Assembly (NCBI GenBank): GCA_022824305.1
Contig: JAJEAD010000011.1
Coordinates: 248,001-312,000, forward strand
From: Gammaproteobacteria bacterium
GTDB lineage: Bacteria > Pseudomonadota > Gammaproteobacteria > HK1
DNA length: 64,000 nucleotides
Direction: 5' to 3'
Both the position numbers and the translations under genes were made by a program. The notes beneath the pieces were generated by a model. It was not told where the DNA came from and made no database searches. It saw only the letters and a program-made list of their open reading frames with translations. Positions 8,378 to 18,349 of the stretch are shown here, one piece after another (the stretch's first letter is position 1; every line of letters starts with the position of its first letter).

Positions 8378-8480
8378 GTCGGCCTCGTGTTCCCGGGAGA
8401 CTCGCGGTCTCCGGCACGCCGCGCCCCGCCACTCCCGGAGCGGGCGGGGCCGGTCGGCATCGCCTCGGGGGAGGAGGCGT

Positions 8481-9386
8481 TCACCGGATTCCGGCGAGGA
8501 AGGCGCTGAAGCGGTCCCCCACCTCCGGATGCTTACGGCCGAGCTCCACCGTCGCCTCGAGGAATCCGAGCTTGGACCCGCAATCGTAGCGCCGTCCCGA
8601 GAAGCGGTACGCGGCTACCCGTTCGCTGCGCGCCATCCTCGCGATCGCGTCGGTGAGCTGGTACTCGCCCCCCGCTCCGCGCGGCGTGGTCTCGAGCGCC
8701 TCGAAGATCCCGGGCCGGAAGAGATAGCGCCCCACGACACCGAGATTCGAAGGTGCCTCGGCCGGAGGCGGTTTCTCCACGATGCCGGAAAGGGTGCTCA
8801 CCCGCTCCGCGGAACCGGCAACGTCGACGATGCCCCAGCGGGCGGTATCGTCGGGATCGACGCTCTCGACGGCAACGAGACTGCACCCTTCCCGCTCGAA
8901 TGTCTCCGTCATCTGCGCGAGGCACCCTGCGCCCTCGTGATGGATGAGATCGTCGGGGAGGATGACGGCGAAGCACTCCTCGCCCACCGCCGGACGTGCG
9001 CACAGCACGGCATGGCCGAGCCCCAGGGCCTGCGCCTGCCGCACGTAGAGACAGCTCACGCCGGGAGGCAGGATGTCGCGCACCTCGCGCAGCTGATCCG
9101 CCTTGCCGCGCGATTCGAGCTCGCCCTCGAGCTCGGGGGATCGGTCGAAGTGGTCCTCGATGGCGCGCTTGGCGCGCGCGGTCACGAAGACGAGCTCGGT
9201 GATGCCGGCCTCCACCGCCTCCTCGACGGCGTACTGAATGATCGGCTTGTCGACCACCGGGAGCATCTCCTTCGCCGTGGCCTTGGTCGCAGGCAGGAAT
9301 CGCGTGCCGAGACCCGCGACGGGAAACACCGCCTTTCGGACCTCAGCGGCCACCGGTGGATGCTCCGCTCCCGCCGTTGATGGCAT
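8481..9386 (-). CDS. galU: UTP-glucose-1-phosphate uridylyltransferase
   Basis: Makes UDP-glucose from UTP and glucose 1-phosphate, for envelope polysaccharides. The nucleotidyltransferase signature GLGTRFLPATKATAKEMLP starts near residue 20, followed by VDKPIIQYAVEEAV; VILPDDLI and the RYDCGSKLGFLEA segment near the end match GalU. The open frame extends upstream to 9497, but that part is arginine-rich and non-homologous, so the ATG at 9386 (MPSTAG) is chosen, giving 301 residues. ugd lies upstream on the same strand and uses the product, so the two form a UDP-glucuronate unit. Confidence 0.95.
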   Translation of the reverse strand: MPSTAGAEHPPVAAEVRKAVFPVAGLGTRFLPATKATAKEMLPVVDKPIIQYAVEEAVEAGITELVFVTARAKRAIEDHFDRSPELEGELESRGKADQLREVRDILPPGVSCLYVRQAQALGLGHAVLCARPAVGEECFAVILPDDLIHHEGAGCLAQMTETFEREGCSLVAVESVDPDDTARWGIVDVAGSAERVSTLSGIVEKPPPAEAPSNLGVVGRYLFRPGIFEALETTPRGAGGEYQLTDAIARMARSERVAAYRFSGRRYDCGSKLGFLEATVELGRKHPEVGDRFSAFLAGIR

Positions 9387-9524
9387 CCCCGTCCGACGCG
9401 CCCGCCGCGCGCGTGGTCGGCCGGCGCGGCGATGCGAGGATGCGCGGGGCGCGGGCGGCACGGATTCCGAACCTGCGCAGGGCCGAACCCGACCCATGGC
9501 CCGATCCCGTTGCGGCCTTTGCGC

Positions 9525-10829
9525 TCAACGCCCGACGCACACGTAGTCGAACCCGAGCGCGTTCATCTCTCCCGGCTCGTACACGTTTCGAAGATCGATG
9601 AACACCCGGCCTCTCATCAACTCGAGCACGCGGGTCAGGTCGAGACCCCGGTACGCATTCCACTCCGTCATCAGGACAGCCGCGTCGGCCCCCCGGAAAG
9701 TCTCGTAGATATCGTCGCAGTAGTCGATGCCGGGAGGAAGAACCCGCTTCGCCTCCTCCACCGCCTTGGGGTCGTGGGCGCGGACCTTGGCGCCCGTCTC
9801 GACCAGGGACGGCAGAATGGCGCTCGCGGGAGAATCGCGCATGTCATCGGTTTCCGGCTTGAAGGTGAGCCCCAGCACCCCCAGCGTCTTCCCCGACTCG
9901 CTGCCGCCCAGCGCGGCGCGGATCTTCTTCAGCATGCGCGCACGCTGCGCCGCGTTGGCCTCGATGACCGCCTCCACGATGCGCAGCGGCGTCCCGTGCT
10001 CCTGCGCGGTGCGCACCAGCGCGAGGGCGTCCTTCGGGAAGCACGATCCCCCGTAGCCGGGCCCCGGATGCAGGAACTTGCGGCCGATCCGCGCATCGAG
10101 ACCCATGCCCTTGGCCACCGCATGCACGTCGGCCCTCAGCGCTTCGCACAGGGCCGAGACCTCGTTGATGAAGCTTATCTTGGTGGCGAGAAAGGCGTTG
10201 GCGGCGTACTTGGTGAGCTCCGCGCTCTCGAGGTCCGTGACGAGGAGCGGAGTCTCGATGAGGTTCAGCGGACGGTAGAGGGCGCGCAGGAGCGCCTCGG
10301 CCCGGGGGCTCTCCACTCCGATGACCACCCGGTCCGGGCGCATGAAGTCGGCGATCGCGGCTCCCTCGCGGAGAAACTCCGGGTTGGACGCCACGTCGAA
10401 ATCCGCATCCCGGTTCGCGTCCCGGACGATACGCGCCACCTGCCGGGCGGTGCCCACCGGCACCGTCGACTTGTCCACGATGACGGTGTAGCCGCGCAGG
10501 TGCGGAGCGATGTCGCGCGCCGCGGAGTACACGTACGAGAGGTCGGCGTGGCCGTCGCCGCGACGCGAGGGGGTGCCCACCGCCACGAAGACGAGATCGG
10601 CCCGCGGGAGGTCCGGCTCGTATCCGGTGGTGAAGGCGAGGCGGCCGCTCGCGACATTGCGCGCAACCAGCTCGTCCAGGCCGGGCTCGTAGATCGGGAG
10701 CCGACCCTCGCGCAGAGCGCGTATCTTGCCGGCGTCCACGTCGATGCAGGTGACGGTGGCGCCGAACTCCGCGAAGCAGGCTCCCGACACCAGGCCCACG
10801 TAGCCGGAACCGATCATGACCACGTTCAT
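9525..10829 (-). CDS. ugd: UDP-glucose 6-dehydrogenase
   Basis: Oxidises UDP-glucose to UDP-glucuronate with NAD. It has an N-terminal Rossmann motif IGSGYVGLVSGACFA, VDKSTVPVGTA, the catalytic cysteine in GYGGSCFPKD, the central ELTKYAANAFLATKISFINE helix and the C-terminal TFKPETDDMRDSP domain: 434 residues, normal length. The reading frame stays open far upstream on the antisense of the GST gene, but homology starts at MNVVMIGSGYVG, so the ATG at 10829 is used. The gene pairs with galU downstream (139-base gap) and is divergent from the GST gene. Confidence 0.96.
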   Translation of the reverse strand: MNVVMIGSGYVGLVSGACFAEFGATVTCIDVDAGKIRALREGRLPIYEPGLDELVARNVASGRLAFTTGYEPDLPRADLVFVAVGTPSRRGDGHADLSYVYSAARDIAPHLRGYTVIVDKSTVPVGTARQVARIVRDANRDADFDVASNPEFLREGAAIADFMRPDRVVIGVESPRAEALLRALYRPLNLIETPLLVTDLESAELTKYAANAFLATKISFINEVSALCEALRADVHAVAKGMGLDARIGRKFLHPGPGYGGSCFPKDALALVRTAQEHGTPLRIVEAVIEANAAQRARMLKKIRAALGGSESGKTLGVLGLTFKPETDDMRDSPASAILPSLVETGAKVRAHDPKAVEEAKRVLPPGIDYCDDIYETFRGADAAVLMTEWNAYRGLDLTRVLELMRGRVFIDLRNVYEPGEMNALGFDYVCVGR

Positions 10830-10982
10830 GAGGCCTGCCCCCCTGGATCGCAGCGGGGTTGGCGCCCCCCGCGCGCTTGCCGCCGGGTCCGCCTCTCGAA
10901 CATGATGCGCTTCCACCGGACACCTGCCCACCGGCGCCGGAGAAGACCGGGATCGGCGATTCCACGCGAGGCTTCGTTCACC

Positions 10983-11705
10983 GTGATTGACCTCTACTAC
11001 TGGCCCACGCCCAACGGCTGGAAGATATCGATCATGCTCGAAGAGTGCGGGCTCGACTACCGGATGATCCCGGTGGACATCGGTCGAGGCGAGCAGTTCG
11101 CGCCCCGTTTTCTCGCGATCAGCCCGAACCACCGCATGCCCGCGATTGTGGACCACGACGCCGAGCCGGAGCCGGTCCCGGTGTTCGAGTCGGGCGCCAT
11201 CCTCATGTACCTTGCGGAGAAGTCGGGACGCTTCATTCCGGCGACCCGGCGGGGAAGAAAGGAAGTCCTGGAATGGCTCTTCTGGCAGGTGGGCAATCTC
11301 GGTCCCATGGCGGGCCAGATCAGCCACTTCGTCAACTACGCGCCGGGCGAGAACGACTACGCGCGCCGCCGCTACGCGAACGAGTACGATCGCTGCATCG
11401 GGGTGCTCGAGCGCAGGCTCTCGGAGCGGGAGTACATAGTGGGCGACTACTCGATCGCCGACATGGCGGCCTGGCCCTGGCTCATCCCCTACCGGCACCT
11501 GGGACAGTCACTGGAGCCCTATCCCCACGTGCGCCGGTGGCACGAGGCGATGAAGGCGCGGCCCGCGGTCAGGGCCGGAGTGGATCTCGGCAAGGAGCTG
11601 AGGCGCAGCGCGCCGCCGAGCGACGAGGAGCGCGACGTGCTCTTCAACCAGAGCGCGGCGAAGAGCGCCGCGGCGGCGGCAAGCTGGCGCGGGAAACCCC
11701 GATAG
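10983..11705 (+). CDS. Glutathione S-transferase, nu class (YfcG/YghU-like)
   Basis: A 240-residue thioredoxin-fold plus helical-domain protein. The N-terminal YYWPTPNGWKISIMLEE carries the TPNG active-site segment typical of bacterial nu-class GSTs, which act as disulfide reductases. ESGAILMYLAEKSGRFIP is the glutathione-binding end of the thioredoxin domain, and VGDYSIADMAAWPW is the C-terminal N-capping motif. The frame is open much further upstream, but homology starts at the GTG of 10983. It is divergent from ugd, and an RND exporter gene follows 98 bases later. Confidence 0.92.
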   Translation: MIDLYYWPTPNGWKISIMLEECGLDYRMIPVDIGRGEQFAPRFLAISPNHRMPAIVDHDAEPEPVPVFESGAILMYLAEKSGRFIPATRRGRKEVLEWLFWQVGNLGPMAGQISHFVNYAPGENDYARRRYANEYDRCIGVLERRLSEREYIVGDYSIADMAAWPWLIPYRHLGQSLEPYPHVRRWHEAMKARPAVRAGVDLGKELRRSAPPSDEERDVLFNQSAAKSAAAAASWRGKPR

Positions 11706-11803
11706 CGCGGGTGCGTGCCGCGCGGCTCTGCGCATTGCCGGGGGCAGTGCGGCCGGCACGGGCGGACGCGCACCCGGCATCCGCCTGAGCACCCGGCACG
11801 AGC

Positions 11804-14200
11804 GTGCGCGCACTCGAGTCTCGAATCGGCGGCTGGGCCATTGCGTTCCGGTGGCCCATCGTCCTCGCGGGCCTGGTCCTGGTCGGGGTCGCGGCGAGCG
11901 GCACCTTCTTTCTCGAGTTTTCCGCCGATCACCGCATCTACTTCTCCCCGGACAACCCGCAACTCATCGCGTACGACGCGATGGAGAACACCTACGGAAA
12001 GAGCGACAACGTGTTCTTCGCCGTCGTGCCGGAAGGCCGCGACGCCACCACGGCCCGCGCGCTCGAGGCGAGCGCATGGCTGACCGAGCAGGCCTGGCGA
12101 ATTCCCTTCGCGGTCCGTGTCGACTCGCTCACCAACTTTCAGCACACCACGGCCGACGGCGACGACATCCTGGTCCGCGATCTCGTGGACGAGGCGGTCA
12201 TCGCCGATGCCGCCGAGAGGTCGCGGGCTCGGGAAATCGCCCTCGCCGAGCCGCGCCTCGCCGCGCGCCTGCTGTCACGGGACGCCGGAGTCGCCGGCCT
12301 CAATGTCACCGTGCAGTTGCCCGGAGAAGACCATGCCGCGGAGGGCTTCCGGGTCGCTGCGTTTGCGCGCGGCCTCGCGGACGAGGTGCGGGAACGCTTT
12401 CCGGGTGTCGACGTACGCATCACGGGCATGGTGATCTTCAACCAGACCTTCATGGAAGTATCGATCGGCGATCTCAAGGCGCTCGTCCCGGGGTGCTTTG
12501 CGGCGATGACGCTGATGCTCGTGCTGCTGACGCGGGGACTCACGGGAACCTTCGCCATCGTGCTCGTCGTCGCACTGTCGGTCATGTCGGCGGTGGGCCT
12601 CGGAGGCTGGGCGGGGCTCCCGATGACCTCTCCTTCCGCCATCGCGCCGATCGTCGTGCTGACGGTCGCGATCGCGAACTGCGTCCACATATTCATGACC
12701 CTCGTCCAGTACATGCGCGCCAACGCGTACCGCGCGCTTGGGGCTAGCGGTGGCGGCGCTTCGACCCGGAGCGCTCGCATCGACGCGCTCAAGCGGGACG
12801 CGATCATCGAGTCCCTGCGGGTGAATCTTCAGCCCGTCTTTCTCGCGAGCCTGACGACCGCGCTCGGCTTCCTGAGCATGAACTTCTCCGAGGTGCCGCC
12901 TTTCCGGCAGCTCGGCACCTTCGTTGCATTCGGAGTCAGTGCGGCCTTCGTGCTCTCCGTGACCTTCCTCCCGGCGCTGCTCTCGCTGCTGCCGATCCGC
13001 GCGAGCGCAACCCTGCGCCGGGAAGACGCGGTGATGGCGGCGCTCGGGACCTTCGTCGTGCGCCGGCGCCGGGAGCTCCTGTGGGGCTCCGGGCTGATCG
13101 TGGTGGCGCTCGTCGCGTCCATACCCCGCAACGAGTTGAACGACGTCTTCCTCCACTACTTCGACGAGAGCATCGAGTTCCGGCGCGACGCGGAGTTCAC
13201 CGTCGAGAACCTCACCGGGCTCTACTCCATGGAGTACTCGCTCGCGGCGGGCGAGCCGGGAGGGATCAACGAGCCCGAGTATCTCGCCGACGTCGAGCGC
13301 TTCGCGCAGTGGTATCGGGAGCAGCCCGAGACGATCCACGTCAACGTCATCACCGACACCTTCCGGCAGCTCAACATGAGCATGCACGGCGACGAGCCGG
13401 CCGAGTACCGCCTGCCCGCGAGCCGGGAGCTGGCCGCGCAGTACCTGTTCCTCTACGAGATGTCCCTGCCCTTCGGACTCGATCTCAACAACCAGATTGA
13501 CCTCGACAAGGCGGCGAGCAGGATGCTGGTGGCGACGCGGACGCTCTCGTCGAACGAAGTGCTGGCCCTCGATCGACGCGCGATGCAATGGCTCGCGGAG
13601 CACGCGCCCCACATCGCCCGTCCCGAAAGCTCCGGCACCACATTGATGTTCGCGTTTCTCGGCCGGCGCAACATCGTCTCGATGCTCGTCGGGACCACCA
13701 TCGCCCTCATCGGAATCTCCTTCGTCCTCATCTTCGCGCTGCGCTCGCTGCGCCTCGGGCTGACGAGCCTCGTTCCGAACCTGATTCCGGGCGCGCTGGG
13801 CTTCGGGATCTGGGGGTTGGCGGTTGGAGAAGTGGGCGTCTCCCTCTCGGTGGTGACGGCCATGACGCTGGGCATCGTCGTGGACGATACCGTGCACTTC
13901 CTCAGCAAGTACCGGCGGGCCCGGCGCGAGTTCGGCTGCACGCCTCCGGACGCGGTACTCGTCGCCTTCCGCACCGTGGGGCGGGCGCTGCTCACGACCT
14001 CGCTGGTGCTCGTGGCCGGATTCATCGTGGTGAGCCTCTCGAGCTTCGAGCTCAACGCCGGCATGGGCAAGCTCACCGCGATGGTCATCGCCCTCGCGCT
14101 CGTGGCCGACTTCTTCCTCCTGCCCCCCCTGCTCATGAAGGTCGAAGGGGGCTCCGGCGCCACCCGCGCTCCCGCCGACGCCGCATCCGGCCACCCGTGA
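11804..14200 (+). CDS. RND-superfamily exporter (MMPL/HAE3-type)
   Basis: A 798-residue inner-membrane protein with the two-fold RND architecture: TM1 at about 15-37, a first extracytoplasmic domain, a block of five hydrophobic segments (about 225-390), TM7 near 425, a second domain and a final TM block (about 620-785). GIVVDDTVHFLSKYRRAR is the MMPL-domain signature with paired acidic residues for proton flow. HAE3 members export lipids, hopanoids or hydrophobic compounds; the cargo here is unknown. The start is a GTG. Codon use matches the surrounding chromosome. Confidence 0.9.
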   Translation: MRALESRIGGWAIAFRWPIVLAGLVLVGVAASGTFFLEFSADHRIYFSPDNPQLIAYDAMENTYGKSDNVFFAVVPEGRDATTARALEASAWLTEQAWRIPFAVRVDSLTNFQHTTADGDDILVRDLVDEAVIADAAERSRAREIALAEPRLAARLLSRDAGVAGLNVTVQLPGEDHAAEGFRVAAFARGLADEVRERFPGVDVRITGMVIFNQTFMEVSIGDLKALVPGCFAAMTLMLVLLTRGLTGTFAIVLVVALSVMSAVGLGGWAGLPMTSPSAIAPIVVLTVAIANCVHIFMTLVQYMRANAYRALGASGGGASTRSARIDALKRDAIIESLRVNLQPVFLASLTTALGFLSMNFSEVPPFRQLGTFVAFGVSAAFVLSVTFLPALLSLLPIRASATLRREDAVMAALGTFVVRRRRELLWGSGLIVVALVASIPRNELNDVFLHYFDESIEFRRDAEFTVENLTGLYSMEYSLAAGEPGGINEPEYLADVERFAQWYREQPETIHVNVITDTFRQLNMSMHGDEPAEYRLPASRELAAQYLFLYEMSLPFGLDLNNQIDLDKAASRMLVATRTLSSNEVLALDRRAMQWLAEHAPHIARPESSGTTLMFAFLGRRNIVSMLVGTTIALIGISFVLIFALRSLRLGLTSLVPNLIPGALGFGIWGLAVGEVGVSLSVVTAMTLGIVVDDTVHFLSKYRRARREFGCTPPDAVLVAFRTVGRALLTTSLVLVAGFIVVSLSSFELNAGMGKLTAMVIALALVADFFLLPPLLMKVEGGSGATRAPADAASGHP

Positions 14201-14341
14201 ACAACGGACGAAACCGGGTTGCGCACTGCCCGGAATCCTCCCGCGGGTCGTCGTGCACGCCGCTCCGCCGCTGAAACAGATCGAGACTGCGCGCCGACCG
14301 GCGGGCACGGCCGCGTAGGGATTGCGAGACGGAAACAGGAC

Positions 14342-15811
14342 ATGGAGGAAGACGAAGCTCGAAGCACTCCCGCCTCGCTGGAGACGCCGCAGGTCGGCTG
14401 GCGAGAGGTCCTGACGCGCGAGCACCTGCCCCGCCTCCTCGTGCTGTGCCTGGCGGTCTGGCTGCACGCCGCCAACACGATGCTGGCAGCGACGACGCTG
14501 CCCGAAGCGGTCGGCGAGATCGGCGGCCTGCGGCTCATAAGCTGGGCCTTCTCCCTTTACCTGATGGGTTCGATCGTCGCCGCGACGGCGGTCAGCGCAC
14601 TGGTCGCGGGCCATGGCCTGCGTCGCACCATGCTGATCTCGACGCTGGTCTACACGCTGGGTTGCGTCGTCTGCGCGTCGGCGCCGCTGATGCCGATCCT
14701 GCTCGCGGGACGTGCCGTGCAGGGCCTCGGCGGCGGCGCGCTCGTCGCCCTGGTCTTCGTCGCGCAGGACCGCTTCTTCCCGAACCGACTGGTGCCGCGC
14801 ATCATGGCCTGCATCTCCGTAGTGTGGATGACGTCGGCGCTGTGCGGGCCGCTCATCGGCGGCGCGTTCGCCACCATCGGGCTGTGGCGGGTCGCCTTCT
14901 GGGCGTTCGCGGCGCAGGGGCTGGTGCTCGCGGTGGCGGTGCATCCGCTGCTCGTCCGCGCCGGACCCGACGTGGTGGTGGAGTCACGGCCGATTCCGGG
15001 GGGGCGCCTCGCGCTCGTCGCCGGAGCGATCCTTGCGATCTCGTCCGCCGGCGCCGTGGGCTCGGCCGCTGCCGCCTCGGTTCTCCTGGTGGCGGGGTGC
15101 CTGTGCCTCTGGCTCTTTGCGGCCCGGGATGTCGTCGCCGCCCCCCGGACCCGCCTCATTCCGAGGCACGCGACCGACTGGTCCCATCCGGTCGGCTGCG
15201 GCTTCGCGATGACCTTCATGCTCTGCCTGTGCATGATGGCGTTCGTCGTGTACGGCCCCATCCTGCTGATTCGGCTGTACGACCTGACGCCGCTGGAGGC
15301 CGGTTATGTCGTCGTGACCGAGTCGCTCGGCTGGACCGTCGGCGCGTTCCTGCTCTCCGGACTCGCTCCCGCACAGGAGGGCCGGCTGTTTCGAATCGGC
15401 AGTGCGGTGCTGCTGGCCGGGATCGCGGCCCAGGCGTGGTTCGTGCCCCATGGTCCGCTGTGGCTCGTCGTCGTCTCGGCGTTCCTCGGTCATGCCGGCT
15501 TCGGCATGATGTTCGGGTACATCATCAAGCGGGTGATTGCCAATGCCGCCGGCGAGGACCGCGGCCGGGCGGGAGCGATGCTGTCGAGCACCCAGCAGAC
15601 CGCCTTTGCCCTCGGGGCCGCGCTCACCGGCATCATCGCGCACGCTCTCGGCTTCGAGCACCTGACGCGGCCCGATGAGTTCAGGACGGCGGCGATTTGG
15701 CTGTTTGCGGGGTTCCTGCCGGCGGCAGCTCTCGGCAACGTGATCGCGTGGCGATTCAGCGCTCTGCTCGCGAAGACCACGGCCTCGCCCTCGCCGAGAC
15801 CGGATCCATAG
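14342..15811 (+). CDS. Major facilitator superfamily multidrug-type transporter
   Basis: A 489-residue inner-membrane protein with many hydrophobic segments from residue 28 to the end. GRAVQGLGGGALVALVFVAQDRF is the antiporter motif of TM5 found in drug:proton exporters of the DHA families. Hydrophobicity suggests 12-14 spans; I cannot fix the number by eye. The open frame begins at 14219, but homology and an ATG (MEEDEARST) place the start at 14342. It follows the RND exporter on the same strand by 141 bases; both may export toxic compounds. Confidence 0.88.
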   Translation: MEEDEARSTPASLETPQVGWREVLTREHLPRLLVLCLAVWLHAANTMLAATTLPEAVGEIGGLRLISWAFSLYLMGSIVAATAVSALVAGHGLRRTMLISTLVYTLGCVVCASAPLMPILLAGRAVQGLGGGALVALVFVAQDRFFPNRLVPRIMACISVVWMTSALCGPLIGGAFATIGLWRVAFWAFAAQGLVLAVAVHPLLVRAGPDVVVESRPIPGGRLALVAGAILAISSAGAVGSAAAASVLLVAGCLCLWLFAARDVVAAPRTRLIPRHATDWSHPVGCGFAMTFMLCLCMMAFVVYGPILLIRLYDLTPLEAGYVVVTESLGWTVGAFLLSGLAPAQEGRLFRIGSAVLLAGIAAQAWFVPHGPLWLVVVSAFLGHAGFGMMFGYIIKRVIANAAGEDRGRAGAMLSSTQQTAFALGAALTGIIAHALGFEHLTRPDEFRTAAIWLFAGFLPAAALGNVIAWRFSALLAKTTASPSPRPDP

Positions 15812-15995
15812 TGAGCGTCGCTCGAGTCGAGCGGCTCTCAGGCTTCTCGCCCGCCCGACGACTGCGCACCACGCGCCGGGACCGCCGACAACCGGACGAC
15901 TTTCCTTCTCCCCCAGGGTTCAACCCTCGGAGGAACAGGGAAGCGGAAGCCAGGTTCCGCCCGCTCCTCGCCTTGATATGGCCAAGAGGAGTACT

Positions 15996-16073
15996 TGGCG
16001 TCCCCAACGGGATTCGAACCCGTGTCGCCACCTTGAAAGGGTGGTGTCCTGGACCTGGCTAGACGATGGGGAC
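15996..16073 (-). tRNA. tRNA-Glu (UUC)
   Basis: A full cloverleaf read on the minus strand. The acceptor GTCCCCA pairs with TGGGGAC, the discriminator is G and CCA is encoded. The loop CTTTCAA contains anticodon TTC, and the T arm is GGGTTCGAATCCC. It lies downstream of tRNA-Ala and of gltX, the synthetase that charges it, all on one strand, so the three may share a transcript. Confidence 0.97.
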
Positions 16074-16122
16074 GGCGCTGTCGAGAGACGAGGAGCCTGC
16101 GAAGGGCAGACCCCGGCGGGGC

Positions 16123-16198
<76 letters not shown>

Positions 16199-16238
16199 GA
16201 AAGAGTCGCGCGACTCTAGGGGAGGCCGCGCGATCCTG

Positions 16239-17657
16239 TCAAGAAAGCGCGGCCCGGCGGCGCACGTGGTCGCAGGCCGCGTCGATGCGCGCGAGGCTCC
16301 GCGCCCGGCCCGCGAGCAGCAGGGTCTTCTCGATGGAGGGGGACATCGCGGTGCCGGTGAGCGCCACCCGCAGGGGCTGGGCGAGGCGGCCGAGCTTGAG
16401 ATCCAGCGCCTCCGCGGTTTCCGCCACTGCGGCGTGCAGCGGCTCGGCCTCCCAGGCCTCGAGGGCCGCGAGTCGCTCGCGCACCGCGAGCAGGGGCTCG
16501 AGCGCGACCGGGCGCAGGTGCTTCTTCGCCGCCCCCTCGTCGTAGGCGCCGGGATCGCGGAACGCGAACTCGCTCTTGGCGGCCATGTCCACCAGGGTCC
16601 GGGCGCGGTCGCGCTGGACCTCGATCACGGTGGCGAGGTCGGGCCCTTCGGCCGGGTCGAGCGCCAGGCGCTCGAGCTCCCGGCGCAGGGGCCCGCGCAG
16701 GCTCGCGGCGTCCGCGCGCTGTATGTAGTGCTGGTTCAGCCAGGTGAGCTTCTCGAAGTCGAAGACCGCCGCCGCCCGGTTGACGTCCGCGATGTCGAAC
16801 AGGCCGATCAGCTCATCGCGGGAGAACACCTCCTGGTCACCGTGCGACCAGCCGAGGCGCGCGAGGTAGTTGACGATCGCGTCGGGCAGGTAGCCGAGAT
16901 CCCGGAACGCCTCGACCCCCTGCGCCCCCTCGCGCTTCGACATCCGCCTGCCGTCCGCGGCGAGGATCATCGGCACGTGGGCGTACACGGGCTCGGTGCC
17001 CCCGAGGGCGCGGAGCACGTTAATCTGGCGCGGGGTGTTGTTCACGTGATCGTCGCCGCGGATGACGTGGCTGATCTCGAGGTCGATGTCGTCGACGACG
17101 ACCGTGAAGTTGTAGGTCGGCGTGCCGTCGGCGCGGGCGATCACGAAATCGTCGAGCTCCGCGTTGGCGAAGGCGATGCGCCCCTTGATCGCGTCCTCCA
17201 CGACCACTTCTCGGCTGAGCGGGTTGCGGAAGCGGACCACCGGAGGCGCGTCTCCGCGTTCGCTGCGCCCGACGCCGCTCCGGCATCGGCCGTCGTAGCG
17301 GGGCTTCTCTCCGCGGGCGCGCTGCGCCTCGCGCAGCGCTTCCAGCCGTTCCCGGCTGCAGTAGCAGTAGTAGGCGTCGCCCTGCGCGAGCAGACGCCGG
17401 ATCTCTTCCCGGTAGCGGTCGAAGCGCTCGCTCTGGTAGATCGGCCCCTCGTCCCAGTCGAGCCCGAGCCAGGAAAGCCCTTCCAGGATGGTGGCGACCG
17501 AGGCCTGCGTCGAACGTTCCCGGTCAGTGTCCTCGATGCGAAGCACGAAGCTCCCGCCGTTACGCCGCGCGTAGAGCCAGCAGAAGAGCGCCGTGCGCGC
17601 GCCGCCGATGTGCAGGTCTCCGGTCGGGCTCGGAGCGAATCGGGTGCGCACGGTCAT
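16239..17657 (-). CDS. gltX: Glutamyl-tRNA synthetase
   Basis: Charges tRNA-Glu with glutamate: 472 residues, usual length for class Ib GluRS. The HIGH-type motif SPTGDLHIGGART is at 10-22 and the KMSKS-type loop is RRMSKREGA near 237. RIEDTDRERS and the C-terminal helical anticodon-binding domain are present. YCYCSRERLEALR with a later cysteine-poor stretch suggests the usual zinc-free or partial-zinc form. tRNA-Ala and tRNA-Glu lie directly downstream on the same strand. Confidence 0.97.
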   Translation of the reverse strand: MTVRTRFAPSPTGDLHIGGARTALFCWLYARRNGGSFVLRIEDTDRERSTQASVATILEGLSWLGLDWDEGPIYQSERFDRYREEIRRLLAQGDAYYCYCSRERLEALREAQRARGEKPRYDGRCRSGVGRSERGDAPPVVRFRNPLSREVVVEDAIKGRIAFANAELDDFVIARADGTPTYNFTVVVDDIDLEISHVIRGDDHVNNTPRQINVLRALGGTEPVYAHVPMILAADGRRMSKREGAQGVEAFRDLGYLPDAIVNYLARLGWSHGDQEVFSRDELIGLFDIADVNRAAAVFDFEKLTWLNQHYIQRADAASLRGPLRRELERLALDPAEGPDLATVIEVQRDRARTLVDMAAKSEFAFRDPGAYDEGAAKKHLRPVALEPLLAVRERLAALEAWEAEPLHAAVAETAEALDLKLGRLAQPLRVALTGTAMSPSIEKTLLLAGRARSLARIDAACDHVRRRAALS

Positions 17658-17802
17658 GGTTGCCTCCGTATTCGGGCCGGACGCGGGAGGGGAGCGACGA
17701 TTCTACGTCCTGGCGTCCGGCTCGGATTCGCAAGCGACCCTGCTTCGCAGAGAAGCCGAAAGCCGGCCGGACCCCGGTCGGCGCCATCCCTGCGAGCCCC
17801 GC

Positions 17803-18282
17803 CTAGCGCAGCAGCTCCTCGTACATGCGATAGGGCGTCTCTCCCATGCCGAGCGCCTCGTAGGTGCGGTGCGCGTTCACGTTGTCGCGCTCGACGTAGA
17901 GGCGCAGTCCCACCACGTCGCCCTCGGCCCGGGCCCGTTCCCGCACGAACTCGTGCAGCCGGCGATAGACCCCGCGACGGCGGTGCACAGGCCGCACGTA
18001 GACGCTCTGAATCCACCAGAAGCGGCCGTCTCGCCAGTCGCTCCACTCGTAGGTGATGAACAGGGCGCCGGCGATCTCTCCTCCCGACTCCGCGACCACG
18101 AAGAATCCGTGGGAGGGATCGTGCAGCACCGCTTCCACTCCGGGCAGCAGGCGCTTCGCGTCGAGGACCCTGGACTCCGTCTCGAGCGCCATCGCGCGAT
18201 TGAATCCGGCGAGCGTCTCGGCATCGCCGGGGACCGCAAGCCTCGTTTCCATCACGGGAAGCGCAACGCGGGCACGGGGCAT
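17803..18282 (-). CDS. GNAT-family N-acetyltransferase
   Basis: A 159-residue single GNAT domain. The acetyl-CoA-binding loop is VRPVHRRRGVYRRLHEFV (about 100-117), followed by the LRLYVERDNVNAHRTYEALGM beta-bulge region. Such enzymes acetylate amines, peptides or small molecules; the target is unknown. The start could be the ATG at 18282 or the one at 18252 (METRLAV), where homology usually begins; neither has a good ribosome site. The gene lies between tRNA-Val and gltX on the same strand. Confidence 0.88.
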   Translation of the reverse strand: MPRARVALPVMETRLAVPGDAETLAGFNRAMALETESRVLDAKRLLPGVEAVLHDPSHGFFVVAESGGEIAGALFITYEWSDWRDGRFWWIQSVYVRPVHRRRGVYRRLHEFVRERARAEGDVVGLRLYVERDNVNAHRTYEALGMGETPYRMYEELLR

Positions 18283-18349
18283 CTCCGTAGCGCCCCGTCC
18301 ACCGCGAGCGGAACGCGGAGAGGGATCCGCCGCCGGAACGATTCGGAGG

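Noticed and set aside
9525-11498. 657-codon frame containing ugd
   Set aside because: The first 220 codons are antisense to the GST gene; homology begins only at 10829.
12275-14944. 889-codon minus-strand frame opposite the RND exporter
   Set aside because: Composition dominated by Arg, His, Asp and Glu repeats with no motif; it is a shadow frame of the exporter gene.
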